Shown: one piece after another, positions 47,742 through 60,500 of the stretch
Layout of the letters: every line of letters begins with the position of its first letter
Position numbering within the stretch: position 1 is the first letter of the stretch
NCBI GenBank assembly: GCA_963920665.1
Contig: OY987268.1
Span: forward strand, 14,820,501-14,884,500
Direction of reading: 5' to 3'
DNA length: 64,000 nt
Origin: Straminergon stramineum
Taxonomy: Eukaryota > Streptophyta > Bryopsida > Hypnales > Calliergonaceae
The notes under the pieces: generated by a model
What the model was told of the DNA's origin: nothing
Databases searched by the model: none
What the model saw: the letters and a program-made list of their open reading frames with translations, nothing else
Program-made: the position numbers and the translations under genes

Positions 47742-49434
47742 CCAAAGATTTTGCTAGTTTCACTGACAAAGGAGTTTTGACATAGCTAAAGTAGAATTCC
47801 AACCCCACTTGTATAATTAAAGAGCTTGTCTTTTCATCTCTTTAACCACCAAGGTGAGTGGTATTTGAAGTTCAAATGCTAAATATATTGAGTTTCATTG
47901 AATTTATTGTTGAGTTTTTATTATTAAATTTTTAAAGCAGGAAAATCACTTTGGAATTTTTAATGAATTATTTGGCATCAACATGTTGACTAAGCCCTAT
48001 AGATATGATATGTGCCAACATGGTAGCCTTGCCCATGTGGTGGATTTTGCCAATATGTGACAACCTATGCAACATATTTTCTAATAATAATAATTTGACC
48101 AATTCAAGAGATGAAATCAACATAAAAGTGTTGATTCACATGAAGGCAACCATAACTGATCAAATAAGCAATTTGGACATGATTTGGAGTAGTGCAAGGC
48201 TAAGTAGATGTTTTTGTATGTGTAATGATATAAATGATGTGGATTGAAAAAAATTTGGTAATTTTATCAAGCTTGAATGAAATTACTACAAATTTTGAAA
48301 GGCAAAAAGAACCCTAGACCCATAGCCAATGTGTAGATTGTTCTAATTCCAATCATTGAAGAACGACCTTTATGTTCATTACTTCCTACTTTATTGCTCA
48401 CTAATTTGAGACATGTGTCATGAACTTATTAGTCCCAACTTTGAATAGGAGAAAAACACGCAACCTACAAAAATTTGTGCTATGTGAATATAATAGTTGA
48501 GACTTGAATTTTCATAGTAGGACATGTTGAACCTATAACCAATTGGAAATAAGGAGTGAATAGGGTTTTTTTGGCATCTTTGTTAATAGAAAGAAAACCT
48601 GTATATGAGCTATATTTTTTGTATCCATCATGGAACCACTTCAACATGCCCAAGGAAATAGAATTTGATAGAAAATATTTATCCTCTTATTTGCACAAAC
48701 TGCTAAATTCATTCATTATACAATCATTGGCCACAATATTGTTTGACAGTTAACAAATATTCTCTCTATTCCAAATAATCTTCCAATTTTCTTTTCTTTT
48801 TCTTTTATTCCAAACTAATATTCCAATTGCACATTGTAATGTGGGAGAAGGAGGCTTGTGGATGAAACATATTCGAGCAAACCGATGCATACAATCAGAG
48901 CTTATTACAGTGTCAATTTAATTGCATGAAGTATGGTAGTCAACCCCTTTCCAATTAGCCTTCTATTTTCACCTTGTAGACTGGGTTTTTTTTTGTTTAG
49001 ATATTAATGAACATTGATATATTATGGCATAATTCTTAGTGTAGTTGTGGCATATTATGATTGGCTACAAGACCTTCAATATTGCAATCAACCCTTGGTC
49101 AAAAATAGGAAGGCCTATATGACTAATATGAGTCAAATATAATCTTGAGCTAAAAAATTCGTAGAAATTATGTTTAGAGAAAAAAAAATTTGGAAAATTA
49201 TGGAATCCTTCCAAACTCTATTTTTGTTCATGTGAAAATTTCCCCACTTGAGAGCCCTATGCTCCATATATGGATAATTGCTTAATAAGTGGTTTGAAAT
49301 GGGTCTTATGCCTTACATTTTTGAATTGCATGAGATTCAAAGCTCATATTTTCATGGCTCCCTTGAACGCCCCCACCTCCATTGGATTATCACTTCCTTA
49401 CAATTGAATGTGTGGCATGAGTGCATGTATCTTA
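47742..49434. other. Gene-free AT-rich stretch with foldback-family member 3
   Basis: No gene seen. About 48,930-49,310 is the third member of the foldback repeat family, forward orientation ('ttgtggcatattatgattgg', 'gcaatcaacccttggtcaaa', 'tggataattgcttaa'). Confidence 0.5.
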
Positions 49435-49768
49435 ACTATAACAAAACATGGTAAAAAAAACCGCACTCAAAATCGGGTGTGGTTCTTTTGACCATGTTTT
49501 TGTATAGGCCCAATATATACTCGTGCAACCATCTTTTTTTTGCAATATCTAACTACAATTTTTGAAATTTTGGTGTGTGTTATATACCATTGGAAAGGTA
49601 TTGGAAAGACCTATTCAACGATTTATAACATGCCCCCAAATTCCAAAATTTGCAATCGAAAACTGAAAAAGAATATAACAGCTCACTATGTGCGCATGCA
49701 CAAAAACGTGGTCAAAAGAATTGCACTCAAATTTGAGTGCGGTTTTTATACCATGTTTTGTTGTAGTA
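49435..49768. mobile_element. TIR MITE with about 70-bp inverted ends
   Basis: The left end ACTATAACAAAACATGG..ACCGCACTCAAA..TTCTTTTGACCA is repeated inverted at the right end, finishing ccatgttttgttgtagt. The terminal ACTACAACAAAA resembles CACTA-element ends with the first base changed. No clear target duplication found. No coding frame. Confidence 0.65.
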
Positions 49769-49959
49769 CCTGGCTCAATGTCCGGGAAGAACCCACAGCT
49801 AGTTCAAAGTTAGTTGGTGGAATTGGTAAAAAAACTGGTTGCAATTTGAAAACACCGGCTAAAAATCGATGGAAAAAAACAAAAAAAATAATTTTGAGTG
49901 GGAATTAGATAAAATAACCGGACTTTGTACTTGACAAACCGGTTCAATTTGGGAATTGA

Positions 49960-50800
49960 AGAAAAATAGCCTGTAAAACTCAGAAAACTTCCCGAACGCT
50001 GTCCTGGCTCGTAGAGCCGAGAAGGTCAAAATCCAGTGGCTCTTGATGACTCACTCCAAACGAACTGGAAATCGACAGACATTGTCTGCCATGCCTGGAA
50101 CCGGGAAGACCGACCGCCGGGCCGCGGTGACTGGACTGGACGGGGGAAGGATGGACGAAAGAACGTCGTGTAGCGACGGGGGTGACGGGAGCAGATAGAT
50201 AGCCAGCCCAGCAAGCGCCACCGCATCCCATACCGAAGCTTTAGAGCGTCGGAGCACTCGGGTGCCCTCCCTTCCTCCATTTCACCAATTCCATGCCCCG
50301 GCCACAGCATGCGCAATTGTCTAGCTGCAAAATGTCACTTTAATCTGGAGCCGATTTCGCCACTGACTCCATGTTTGTCTGCCCTCGAACTTGATCGAAT
50401 TTGGCTGCTGCTCCTCCATCATTTCGTTCCCCTGGCTTGTTGCATTGCGGCATATCCCATTGCATCCATTCAAACCTGCCATCCGCGATCGTTTCGTTTC
50501 GTTTCGGCCGACCAACCGCAGCAGGAGTGCTTAATAAGTTTCTGGGTGTCAGTATCCCCTTCTCACTGTTCTCAGGTGTGGTACCTTCTTTCACTTTCGC
50601 ATGCATGAGTTCTTTCCCTCCCTCCTTCATTTGGTTGATTGCGGGAATTGTATTCATGTTGGTTTTCCACTTCTCCATGGACATGTTACAAATGGGGTTT
50701 GGGAACAGAATGGGAAGCATCATGGTTGTGATGCCTCAATTTGGAGGACAAGGGGACAAAGAAAAGAATAGTCAAGTGTTTCTTGCAATCACTCTTTGTT
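49960..50800. other. GC-rich island, no recognised gene
   Basis: Composition is much higher in GC than its surroundings at 49,970-50,620. Several overlapping open frames on both strands arise from this. A + strand frame at about 50,047-50,199 (MTHSKRTGNRQTLSAMPGTG...) and a minus-strand one at 50,026-50,316 are the most protein-like, but neither matches a family I know. It could be a promoter/first exon of an uncharacterised or decayed gene. A gtgtttcttgcaatcac repeat motif follows at 50776. Confidence 0.3.
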
Positions 50801-51202
50801 AGGGTAAGAAATAGACCGGCTTGTCAAATCCTGAAGACCCTATGGAGAGTCCAAAATTTCACTAATGATTAGTTCTCTATAAAAATTCAATCATAGAAAC
50901 CTTTAGGTTAGATTATTTAAGTACATCTTCTCAAAATTTTAGAGTGAAAATCCCACCCATTGCAAGTTCAATGTGCCTTCACTTTAAAAAAGTAGTTGTT
51001 TTCCATTATTAGATAGATGATAGTCATAAGTATTCCATCAAATAATAAAAAATAGAGAAAATTAAAAATAAAAATTTAAAGATCCAACTCAGAGTCCATT
51101 GATTTTTTAGTTTTAGCTTCCTCATTTCCACTTCCTAGGCACTAGAAAGTCCCCTACTTTGCAAGCCTTATAGAATCCATGCCTCATGCGCCTCCCCTCA
51201 TG
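50801..51202. other. Non-coding stretch
   Basis: AT-rich. No gene seen. Confidence 0.4.
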
Positions 51203-52410
51203 CACTAGAAGAAAAACGTGTCTGACACAACCAACTACTGTGCAACAAGTGTCCTATACAACTATCCTATGATTATAATCCTCTCTATTAGCACCAACTC
51301 CGATGTAATTGTTCTATGTCGTCTTTTTATAGTATTGATATATTGTTTTAGTTGTGAAGTAGTCAATTTATAGTTGCAAAAAGCAACTAGGAAACAACTA
51401 GAAAAAGATTGCAATTGTAAAATTAACAATAGTTGTTTTCTAGTCACTTTCTAGCCATTTCCTAGTTGCTTTCTACTTGTCCGCTATTTGTTTCATAGTC
51501 CTTTCTTATAGTACTAAAAAATTCAACTTTTCTGTTGATTTGGTTGTATAGATTTGATTCACTTTTCTATTGATTTGGAGAATAATTTGTTGATTTGGAT
51601 AGAAATCAATAGAAAAGTGAACCAAATGAATGCAACGAAATCAACAAGAAAATTGAATTTTCTAGTAGTGAAGCTAGTTGTTTCCTAGTCGCTTTTAAGT
51701 TGTACACTAGTTGTTTTTTAGTAGTTTTCTAATTGTTTCCTAGTTGCTTCCAAAGTTCATTCCTATTTGTCTTATATCAATTGTCCCTAGATATCAATTG
51801 TCCCTAGATATCAATTGTAAAGAGTATCATTAGATTGGACATGTAAAACTTGTAAGTTGTAGTCTTGTGCAATAAATTTTGTTGATAGAATTCTAAGATT
51901 TCTACAATTCCTTGTTTATTTTTATTTGTAGATTTCTATAGAGTATAGATTTCTACAATTTGTAGATTTCTACAATTTGTAGATTTCTACAATCTATAGA
52001 AATCAAAAAATATTTAAAATCCAAGAAATTTAAAATCTATGAAATTGTAAGGTATCCTAAAACAATAAAATCTACTAAATACTACTATTTCAACTATCCC
52101 GAAATCTAGAAAGAAGGTAGATCTAAACTTTTGAAATCTAAAAAAGGTAGTTCTGAAATTCAAAAATCTAGAAGGAAGGTAGATATAAAATAGTGAAATC
52201 TACAAATCATTGAGATTAATATTTTAAAATCTACAAATTTACAAGTCACAAACAAGTGGCAAATGAGTCACCTTTTTCCTAGATTTTAGGGTGTCCACTA
52301 CAACTAGAGGTCTCCAAATTATTACTAGTCACAAACAAGTTGCAAGTGTCCTAGGCAACTGAAAACCAATTGCGTAGTATAGTCGCAAAACCCTTCGTTT
52401 TCTTCTAGTG
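51203..52410. mobile_element. Non-autonomous CACTA element, 1.2 kb
   Basis: Begins CACTAGAAGAAAAACG and ends CGTTTTCTTCTAGTG, with ATG on both sides (51200-51202 and 52411-52413) as the 3-bp target duplication. Subterminal sequence repeats TAGTTGC/T and its complement (for example 'ggaaacaactagaaa', 'tagttgtttcctagtcg'; and 'gtcacaaacaagt' twice near the right end). Tandem 17-bp 'tagatttctacaatttg' units occur at about 51,940-51,995. No transposase frame. Termini are shared with the 142-bp element at 5395. Confidence 0.85.
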
Positions 52411-52413
52411 ATG

Positions 52414-54659
52414 GTGATGGAATTCTACTGCTCCTTATTTTTTTTCCATATTTGTGAAATAATTTTGTTGGTAGTAAGAGCTTCCATATATGCACACAAA
52501 GAGCATCAAATTTGTTCTTAAGAAAATCATTCATAGTATGGTATTTGGAGTCAAGGCCATTGACATATATCTTTTAAATATTCTCCTATTGTCCATGATC
52601 ATGCAACTCCTTCCTATTATGTTTTTTGACGCATTTCTACAAGTGTCCTATTGGCTACTATTGAATGTGGGATATTTCACACCATTCCATTTGGGAAATG
52701 GAATGATATGAAATATTCCACAACATGTCCAAGGGAGGGCAAGGGTCCTTTCTGCTATTGAATGTTACGATGTCAAGCCATTGCAAACAACAACGGAGCA
52801 ATATGGTGGAGTGAATTGATAAGCAATTGGATACACACATTGTCGTCTTTTTTGGCAAGTGAATGTGTGAGTGAAGTACAAAAGCCGTGATTGTCTTGGC
52901 AATGTGAGGAAGGTAGAAGGCAATAATATTATAACAATCATTGCTAATAATTTCTCTTTCAACATAAAATACTTCAAATACAATGTAAGATGCGAGTCTT
53001 GTGCAAATAATAAATAATAATTATCACTTGGAATTTGGTGAGACATAAAACCACTAAAATGATTTGTCCTATCAGTGAAGGGAAAAAATTAGCATTACCT
53101 AGAAAATGAGTGTCATCAAAAGAAAATTATTTGTGTGGAAATTGGTATAATCACTACAAAGAATACAACAATATTTTGACTTCCACTAATACAAAATAGT
53201 GCAATTTTGGTAGATTAGTGTCATTTGCAATATTAAAATAAACTCTTGGAATTTTGTTTTCCTTCAAAAATCAACATATCCTAAGAATTTGGTGTAGGTA
53301 ATTTGTTTCAAACTTTAACCCCAACCCTAAAGGTTCATGACAATATTTCACCTAAAACCACTTTGAAAGTGTCATTTCTACTTGTCTAGTGTAAAGTGAT
53401 ACAATGAAAGAAAACTAATTGTCTCTTGAATATTTCATTAGACTTATATAGATGTAGAAAACAAAATCAAACACTTTAACAATACATATTGTTACATATT
53501 GTAAGATACTAGAGAATTCTCCTATGCCTATGAGGTCAACATAAAAATTCTTAACTCTTTTATCCTTCATTTTGTTGCTATTTATATTATAGAACATTCT
53601 AAAATTTGTAAAAATTTCAAGAAAAAAAATACAATATAGTTTAGAAAATTTTTGTATGAAGAAATTTTAGTATCACTATATATTTTTAAAAATTTGCTTA
53701 TAGATCTCCAACTTCAAGTTGCAATAAAATGACCTTTCTCTTGGAAAAATTTCAAATAGAGTAGAAATTACAATCCAAAAGCTTCATGTATATATTTTTT
53801 CACAAAAGCAAAGTAGAAAAACATTTTTGATAACAATATCTTGTTCTAAGGAAAAATGCTCATAACATTGAATGCATTGTAAATGTATACCATTTTTTTT
53901 GGATAAACTATCCCATACAAAATCAAATAACAACTTATATTGATGGCTTGAATCTAATTCAATATTATGGATATAAAAGTAATAAATTTGTACATCACAA
54001 ATGGATGGAGTCATTTGTTTTTCTATACACAAAAGACTACAATTTAACCTTAAAATGATAAGACAAGCCTTTGGGTTAAATTTCAAGTGAATCTTTGACA
54101 AAAAGTGACTTCAATTTTTTTCTTAAACGTTTCAACCTATTCGGCCTACTTCAATAGAGAATAAGATTGTCGAACACTAATTTTAGGGTGCAAAGTCAAA
54201 GGATTGTTTATTGATCAATTTTGTATGTCTTGAGTGCACAAACGTGGAGAAAAAAATAAGACCCACATTCTACTTTAGGGAGATTTTTTATTTCCCCTTA
54301 AAATGCCGACCACGCCATCAAGAGTCAATTAAGATTTAGACCTAGAAATGACACTATTAGTCCTCTATGTCTTTGAAGAGTTAACACTTATTATTTTTAA
54401 ATGCTCAATGAGAATATACTTCTTGGAGAATATTTTTCAATGAATTGAGATTTATAGATAAGTTGCTCATGACTATTATACACCTTGTTTTATTTTTTAT
54501 TTTTTATTTCAATCTTAAGAAAAAATTATTATCCAAAAACAAACCCTGATTTTATGTCACTTGCCAATTTGGGAATTTTTAGAGCTACTTGGTACCCAAG
54601 AAAACGAATTTAAAGCTATAATTTGGAGGAGGTTGTTTTCTAGTATATTTATAGCTATT
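52414..54659. other. Gene-free AT-rich stretch
   Basis: No credible exon. Short frames here (for example 52,490-52,711) have no recognisable content. Confidence 0.4.
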
Positions 54660-55064
54660 CTTCAAAGGAATTCTAAAAATAGTTAATTTTATGTTGTGTA
54701 GAAGTTCAGAAAATGAGCTCCTTTTTGCTTGCATTTTGAAACACATAAAATATTATTTTGGTGATTCTTTTGGTGAATGACTATCTCCATAGAGTTGCTA
54801 CAAATGAATGATTTTTAGTTTTTTATTTTAAAAAAATTGTATTTTTCATAAATTATAACGTCAAAGTACCTACTTTCTTGAGATTTTTGCACTTTTCTAG
54901 TTCTCTTGCTTACAAAATTTTTCTATGCTTTTCCTTACTAAGGTATCTTCTTCTTAAAGTTCTATATACACTATCTATATTTTTCTATTTTTAAAGCACT
55001 CTAGAAAAAACCCTATAGTATTCCTAAAAATGCAACAAACAGTACTGGTGTTTCTTGCAATCAC
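54660..55064 (+). repeat. 0.4-kb dispersed repeat, copy 2
   Basis: Counterpart of 47,338-47,741. Ends with gtgtttcttgcaatcac at 55048-55064. Confidence 0.75.
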
Positions 55065-55154
55065 CCTCACATGCTCTTCCTAAATCTTTTGCTAAGCTTT
55101 ATCACTTCTAATTTTCTATTGGAGGTAGAAACAAAGTTGGAATATGTGTGGGGA

Positions 55155-55400
55155 TTGATCAAGGTGGGCCCCTCCAAATGTGTTGGTGACCTCAAACCAC
55201 CATTATCCCTCTATGTACTCTACAACTTATTTACCTATGTGGAAGAAAGAATTTTGGAACCTCTACCAAAAAAACTTTGACATGTTATAACTTTTGTATA
55301 CAACATTAAAATATTACATTCTTTGGTACGTTAGGACCTCCTTTCATTTGCCAACAAGAAAATATGAAAATTCGACCATTATTATAGCCATAATAACTAG
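55155..55400 (+). repeat. Repeat block shared with 2541-2800
   Basis: Shares 'aaggtgggc', 'cctatgtggaagaaa', 'actttga', 'ttataacttttg' or 'ccataacttttg', 'ttctttggtac' and 'cctcctttca' with the block near the left end of the window, same orientation. It directly follows the 0.4-kb repeat, so both may be parts of one larger decayed element. Confidence 0.65.
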
Positions 55401-57262
55401 GCTGAATAGCAAAAAGTGTCCAATCGGGGTCCCCACCAAATCTGTTTTTTGGCTTTTTTGTAATAGATTGCACTAGAAAAAATGATTTGGCTAAAAAATG
55501 CCCCCCCAATGTCAAAAAAATTGGATGAAATCACCAAATTGCGGATGAAAACCATATTATACATCCAATGTGTGGATGAATGTTATAACTTGGAGCACCA
55601 TTATAACATTTAACATCCCCACTTTGGCACTTCGTAAAAAATGAAAAAAAAAAAAGCCCTGGTCCCCACCTTATGCCCTAATTTGGGAGTCACTTGATGT
55701 GACTGCCCTGTCATCCAATTTGAATCCAACTGTTAAAAATAGTCCAGTCAATGAGACGCAAGCTTCAGCCTGTGGTCCCGCAAGTCCAGGTCACATGACT
55801 GATAAGCACACACATAATGGATCTGACATAATACTGCACAAATTCTATCCATTCCTCTGGTGTGATCTTCACGTCCTTTTTACAGCAAGTTTGGCGAAGC
55901 ATATTCAAAGCAAAATCAGTCAGTTCAAGCCAATCTTTTGGAGATAATAATAGTTTGACAGCTCGCTCTAATCACTGAGTACCGGTAATATTAACTTAGT
56001 CTTGGGAGGGAAGAAAATTGGAACTACTGTAGCATCCAAATGTTTTGCTGCAAGTACCTAATATTTTTTACAGACTCTAGAAGGACAACATCATTGACAT
56101 CAGTCATTGCCCAATTTGAGGGCAGGGCGATATGGAGGAATAAGAAGAAAACGAAAGACACTATTATTGACACTTTGACAGGTTGACTGATATGGACGAA
56201 TAATAACTGGAAGCACAGTTTGTAACTTTTACAACTATGTATGTACACCAGACATGGTCAGAGAATGTCTGGAATCCTTTAGCAGTACGCTGGTTTTTGG
56301 CTCTTTCTAACGCCCCATGTAAGTTATTAGTTTTCCTGACCTTTCACTCTGGATAATTTTCATTAGCAGTCACAATTACAGATAAGGCAAGGCAAGGTTA
56401 TTTCTAGAAATCCGCACTGTAGATATTTTGAATTCCAGCACTTTGATTTGGACTTTTATCATGTAAATATTTGGCTTTTACAGTAGGAGGTGTGGTTCTT
56501 TTTTAACCCCAACTTTTGCGTTACACTTTTAGTATATCTAACCAATCCAAAGCAATTACCGTAGTTCACTCCAAGGCTGTAGATCCATGAGAGACCCTAT
56601 GCAATCCCTCTGGAAAAACGGATTTTCAGCAACAAAAAATGATAAATTATGGAAGCTCTTCTACTACCTCTGGAGCGAGTGAAGGTGGAAATGAAGGGAG
56701 GGCAGGCACAGGGGGGGTGACCCTCATCAGGTCATGTGTAAGCTTAAGAACGAAAGGAGATATAAGTAAATTAAGAGTTAGGGAAGGGAGAATATTAACC
56801 AACCTTGCCTAAGTAATGGACTGCAAGCGTTCGTGCATGGAGAGCCCATGCAGCGGTAGGGGCAGTCGGTGGGGGCGAAGGCGGTACACGTCGAATTGAT
56901 GGGGCAAATGGGGACCACCAAGTTACACACACAGCTAAGGTTGTTGTCAGGTATGGAGAAACATGGACAGACGGACGGATGCCTGGGATCAATGGGGAGC
57001 GTGGTCTGCGTGGCAACTGAAGGCAGGATTACTTTAACATAGTGAGTGGGCAGTGGGGAGAGGGCAGGTTGGGTGGGTGGGGGATGACAACTTCACTTGA
57101 CTTCAGCTTTATCTTAGGATCAAATCAGGCAATATTAATGCCGAAGCGGAAAGGCGTTGCGGTCCCTGTCATCAGTGGCATCAGCAATACTCACTTCACT
57201 TGATTTGAGTTAACTTTAAGTTAGCTTATTACGAGCTAAGCTAAGTCACCAGGAAGGCAGGA
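55401..57262. other. Intergenic region upstream of MIOX
   Basis: No gene recognised. Composition becomes GC-richer from about 56,650 with G-rich tracts (ggcacaggggggg at about 56,706; gggtgggtgggggatg at about 57,070). A repeated 'gcaatattaatg'/'gtaatattaac' phrase is seen, without clear meaning. Distal promoter elements of MIOX are likely here but not defined. Confidence 0.4.
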
Positions 57263-57284
57263 AGGGTGGCGGACTGGGGGATTG

Positions 57285-57535
57285 GGCCCGAGTATAAGAA
57301 TCAGAAGTGCAGCTGTGTCACCCTCCCTCCTCTCGTGTTGCGTTGCCTGCGTTTGCGTTGTTACGTGATTGCCGCCGCGTTTACTCCACTCCCAGTAGCT
57401 CTCACTACTCCCTGGCTCCGGCCTCTCCCACCATTATCGTTGTATCAATCCAGGCGCTCGCTCGCTCGCTTCGCCCTTCCCTTTGAATTGCTAGTTCCCC
57501 CCGCCACCGCACCCTCTCTCACCTTCCTGTTCCAG
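57285..57535 (+). promoter_or_regulatory. MIOX core promoter and leader
   Basis: A TATA-like 'gagtataagaa' lies at about 57,289-57,299, followed by a pyrimidine-rich leader (ccctccctcctctcg, then cccccgccaccgcaccctct) to ATG 57536. A start site about 30 bp after the TATA motif is inferred. No upstream ATG in the leader beyond the inferred start was relied on. Confidence 0.45.
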
Positions 57536-60500
57536 ATGGGGTGTTTGGCACTGAGCGATGTCTCCCACGAAGCGAACGAAGTGCACGCCAAGCTGCCGCC
57601 GCAGCGCAACAGCTGCACGGATCCGATATGCACCGACGAGCAATGGCAACAGCCGGTCATGCAGAAGCTCCTCACCACATCCGAGCTGCAAGACGCCGGC
57701 ATGGGTCTTTTCCAATTGCCCGCTGCCAATGCCTTCGGACTTGCTTTTCGGTACACTCACGCACGGCGTCCTTCCTCCCTCCTCTACGCTCTTGATTTCA
57801 TTTTCCCCCGCCATCACCCATGTATGCTGCTATCACGGATCAGAATCAATTCAATGATTTAGTATGTAGTCTACGCAAGATTGAATGAGATTACCATGTA
57901 AAGTAAGATCGTTCCTAAGTAATTGGATGCTCTTTGACATCGCGGGTGCCATCGCCTCTCTTGCGCAATTGACGTCGTCGGTAATTGCAGAACCTACGAT
58001 GCGGAGGCCGGATCGGAGCGCCAGGCAGGCGTGGAGGATCTCTATCGCATCAATCACGAGATGCAGACATTCACTTTTGTGAGTGCAAATAGTCTTTTTT
58101 GTTTTTAGGAACTTTAATTTCTAGAATGCACTATTAATTGTTAATCAGGGCGTCAACAGTTATCCGAGTTCAATTGATACTTTCATCTGAAACCCGTGGC
58201 TAGCTAGCCGTTTCTTGGAATTAACGAGTGCAGCAATTCATATCTTCTTTTTCTGATTGTACAAATAAGGGTCATGACGGAGGGAGATGTGGCATGCCCA
58301 GAAGTGACGTACGCCCTCACTATGGCATGGTAGCCGGCGTCCGGGTCCGCCAGTGCATGACAAGTGGAGCGGCGGGGTGATGTACTAATTAATTTCGAGG
58401 TGACTGGGGTAGGGCATGGGTTGATTGATGTTGGGAAACGTGCAGGGGCAGGCGATGCGAGAGAAGCACTTACAGTTCAACAAAGCGCAGATGAGCATCT
58501 GGGAGTGCTGTGAGCTGCTCAACGAATGTGTGGACGAGAGCGATCCCGACCTGGAGGAGCCGCAGATTCAGCACTTGTTGCAAACGGCGGAGGCCATCCG
58601 CCTGGACCACCCCGATGACGACTGGTTCCACCTCGTTGGACTCATTCACGGTACGGTGATACATCTCCTCCCTTCTCGTCCTGGTCCTCATCGTCGTCCT
58701 CCTCCTTCGCCGCTACTTCTGCAATCTATCTATTAAATAGCTAGGCGCCATTAATTGATGCAAGGGCAGACGTTATGAATGGGATGAAGCTCTTAGAGAT
58801 TAATTACCTAGCTAACGGCCTGGGGAATGCAAGGGCAGATTAATTGCAACATGAAGGTCAAAGCTCGTTGGGCATGTGGAGCACATGTTGTAGTGGCTTT
58901 TTTCAATTGGGTCTTAACTCAATGTGGTAGACTTTGACGTTGCATGACATTGGTGGGGACGGCAGATCTGGGCAAAGTGCTGCTGCATCCGCTGTTTGGA
59001 GCGGAGTCTCAATACGCAGTTGTTGGTATAGACCACCTAACCTCTCCTTAACAATAACCACCTCAGGCTCCCACCATGAATTATGAGTAAGCGAACAATT
59101 AATCAGTGAGAATGAATGTAGGATTGCATCAATGTATGATGCAGCAAGTTGCTCTAATAGGGTCTTAGATGCGCTTATTTGGACGGCCGTGTTGAGACGA
59201 CTACGTTTGTCTTTGATCGACGTACGCGAACAGCATGCGCAAGTAAGTCTGGAAGCATAATTCTTCTTGTTGGATCCACGTGGCCCGTGCAGGTGATACT
59301 TTCCCAGTTGGATGCGCTTTTGATCCTGCCATAGTACACGCCGAGGTATGAATCTGTCCTATCACTGAGTAATATTCATTCGTAGCTCTTATTCTGAAAT
59401 GTTTGCTTGAAGATTTAGTTCTGTGACCCGAATTCAACATTAAGTTATTCTGAATTCGGAGTGCAAGGAACATAAAACAAAAATCCTGTATGGCGGAAAA
59501 ACGAACGAACACAAGACGAAGTCCTAGTCTCACAATTAATCGATTCTGGAAGGAGATGAATAGTATTACTACTTCTGGCTAGGGCGAAAGAGGAGAGTAC
59601 CGTATTGATCCATTGCTGACGAGCAGTGGAAAAGTAATGACTCAATCTAATTTTGGGTCTGCATGGGTACGGTGGCAGTTGTTCCATGAGAACCCAGACT
59701 CGCAAATCCCCGAATTCTCGACAAAGCTGGGCGTGTATAAAGAAAATTGCGGCTTGGATAACGTGGTAATGTCGTGGGGCCACGACGAGTACATGTACCA
59801 GGTGCCGTAGTCGCAGCATCTCTTCAGTCTTGAGTGCATGAATTTGGTCTTTTATCAGTGCACTCGAATGATTATGGTTAAGCTTAGTTCATGGGCAAGA
59901 TAGCTAATTGTCATGGTTGCCACAATTAATTACTATTTCTATTATTTATGAATCTATTTGGACTAAGAATTAACTAGTGCAGGTTATGAAGCACAACAGT
60001 ACCACACTCCCGCCGCAAGCGTTGTTTGTCATCCGCTACCACTCCTTTTATGGTGAGATGTCGTGATCCCATCAGGCTCACTGCAAGGCTTCATTGTACG
60101 TGTACCATAGTCGTTAAGCAAGGCTGGCGAAGACTATCTACTTATTGCTTCCACATGATTGTTGCTTTGCAGCGATGCACCAAGCGGGAGCGTACAAACA
60201 CCTCATGGACGAGTCGGACCATGGAAACTTTCGGTGGCTTCAAAAATTCAAGTAAATTATATCTCATACTAATCTCTATACCTCATTTGGTGTAAGTAAA
60301 AGCCTGCAGGTGGTAGTTATGCCAATGGATCCATGAGTGACACTAAACCCAATGACGATAATTACATTTGTGTGGTGATGCGTGGACTTCTTTGTCGCAG
60401 CAAGTACGATCTGTACTCCAAAAGCAAGGTGTATGTGGATGTCGAGGCAGTGAAGCCTTACTATCAGTCTCTAATTCAAAAGGTAAGCTACAACTCAACT

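Noticed and set aside
52001..52320. tRNA or other structured RNA gene in the 52-kb inverted phrases
   Set aside because: Short inverted 'tagatttcta' phrases are part of the CACTA element's tandem repeats; no tRNA-like D/T-loop motifs seen here or elsewhere in the window.
57445..57817. Minus-strand frames opposite MIOX exon 1
   Set aside because: GC-rich antisense shadows of a confirmed coding exon.
57266..57862. 198-codon + strand frame covering the MIOX start
   Set aside because: It runs through the leader in frame with MIOX exon 1 from an upstream ATG at 57266, before the TATA motif, and continues into intron 1. The family alignment and splice structure support ATG 57536.
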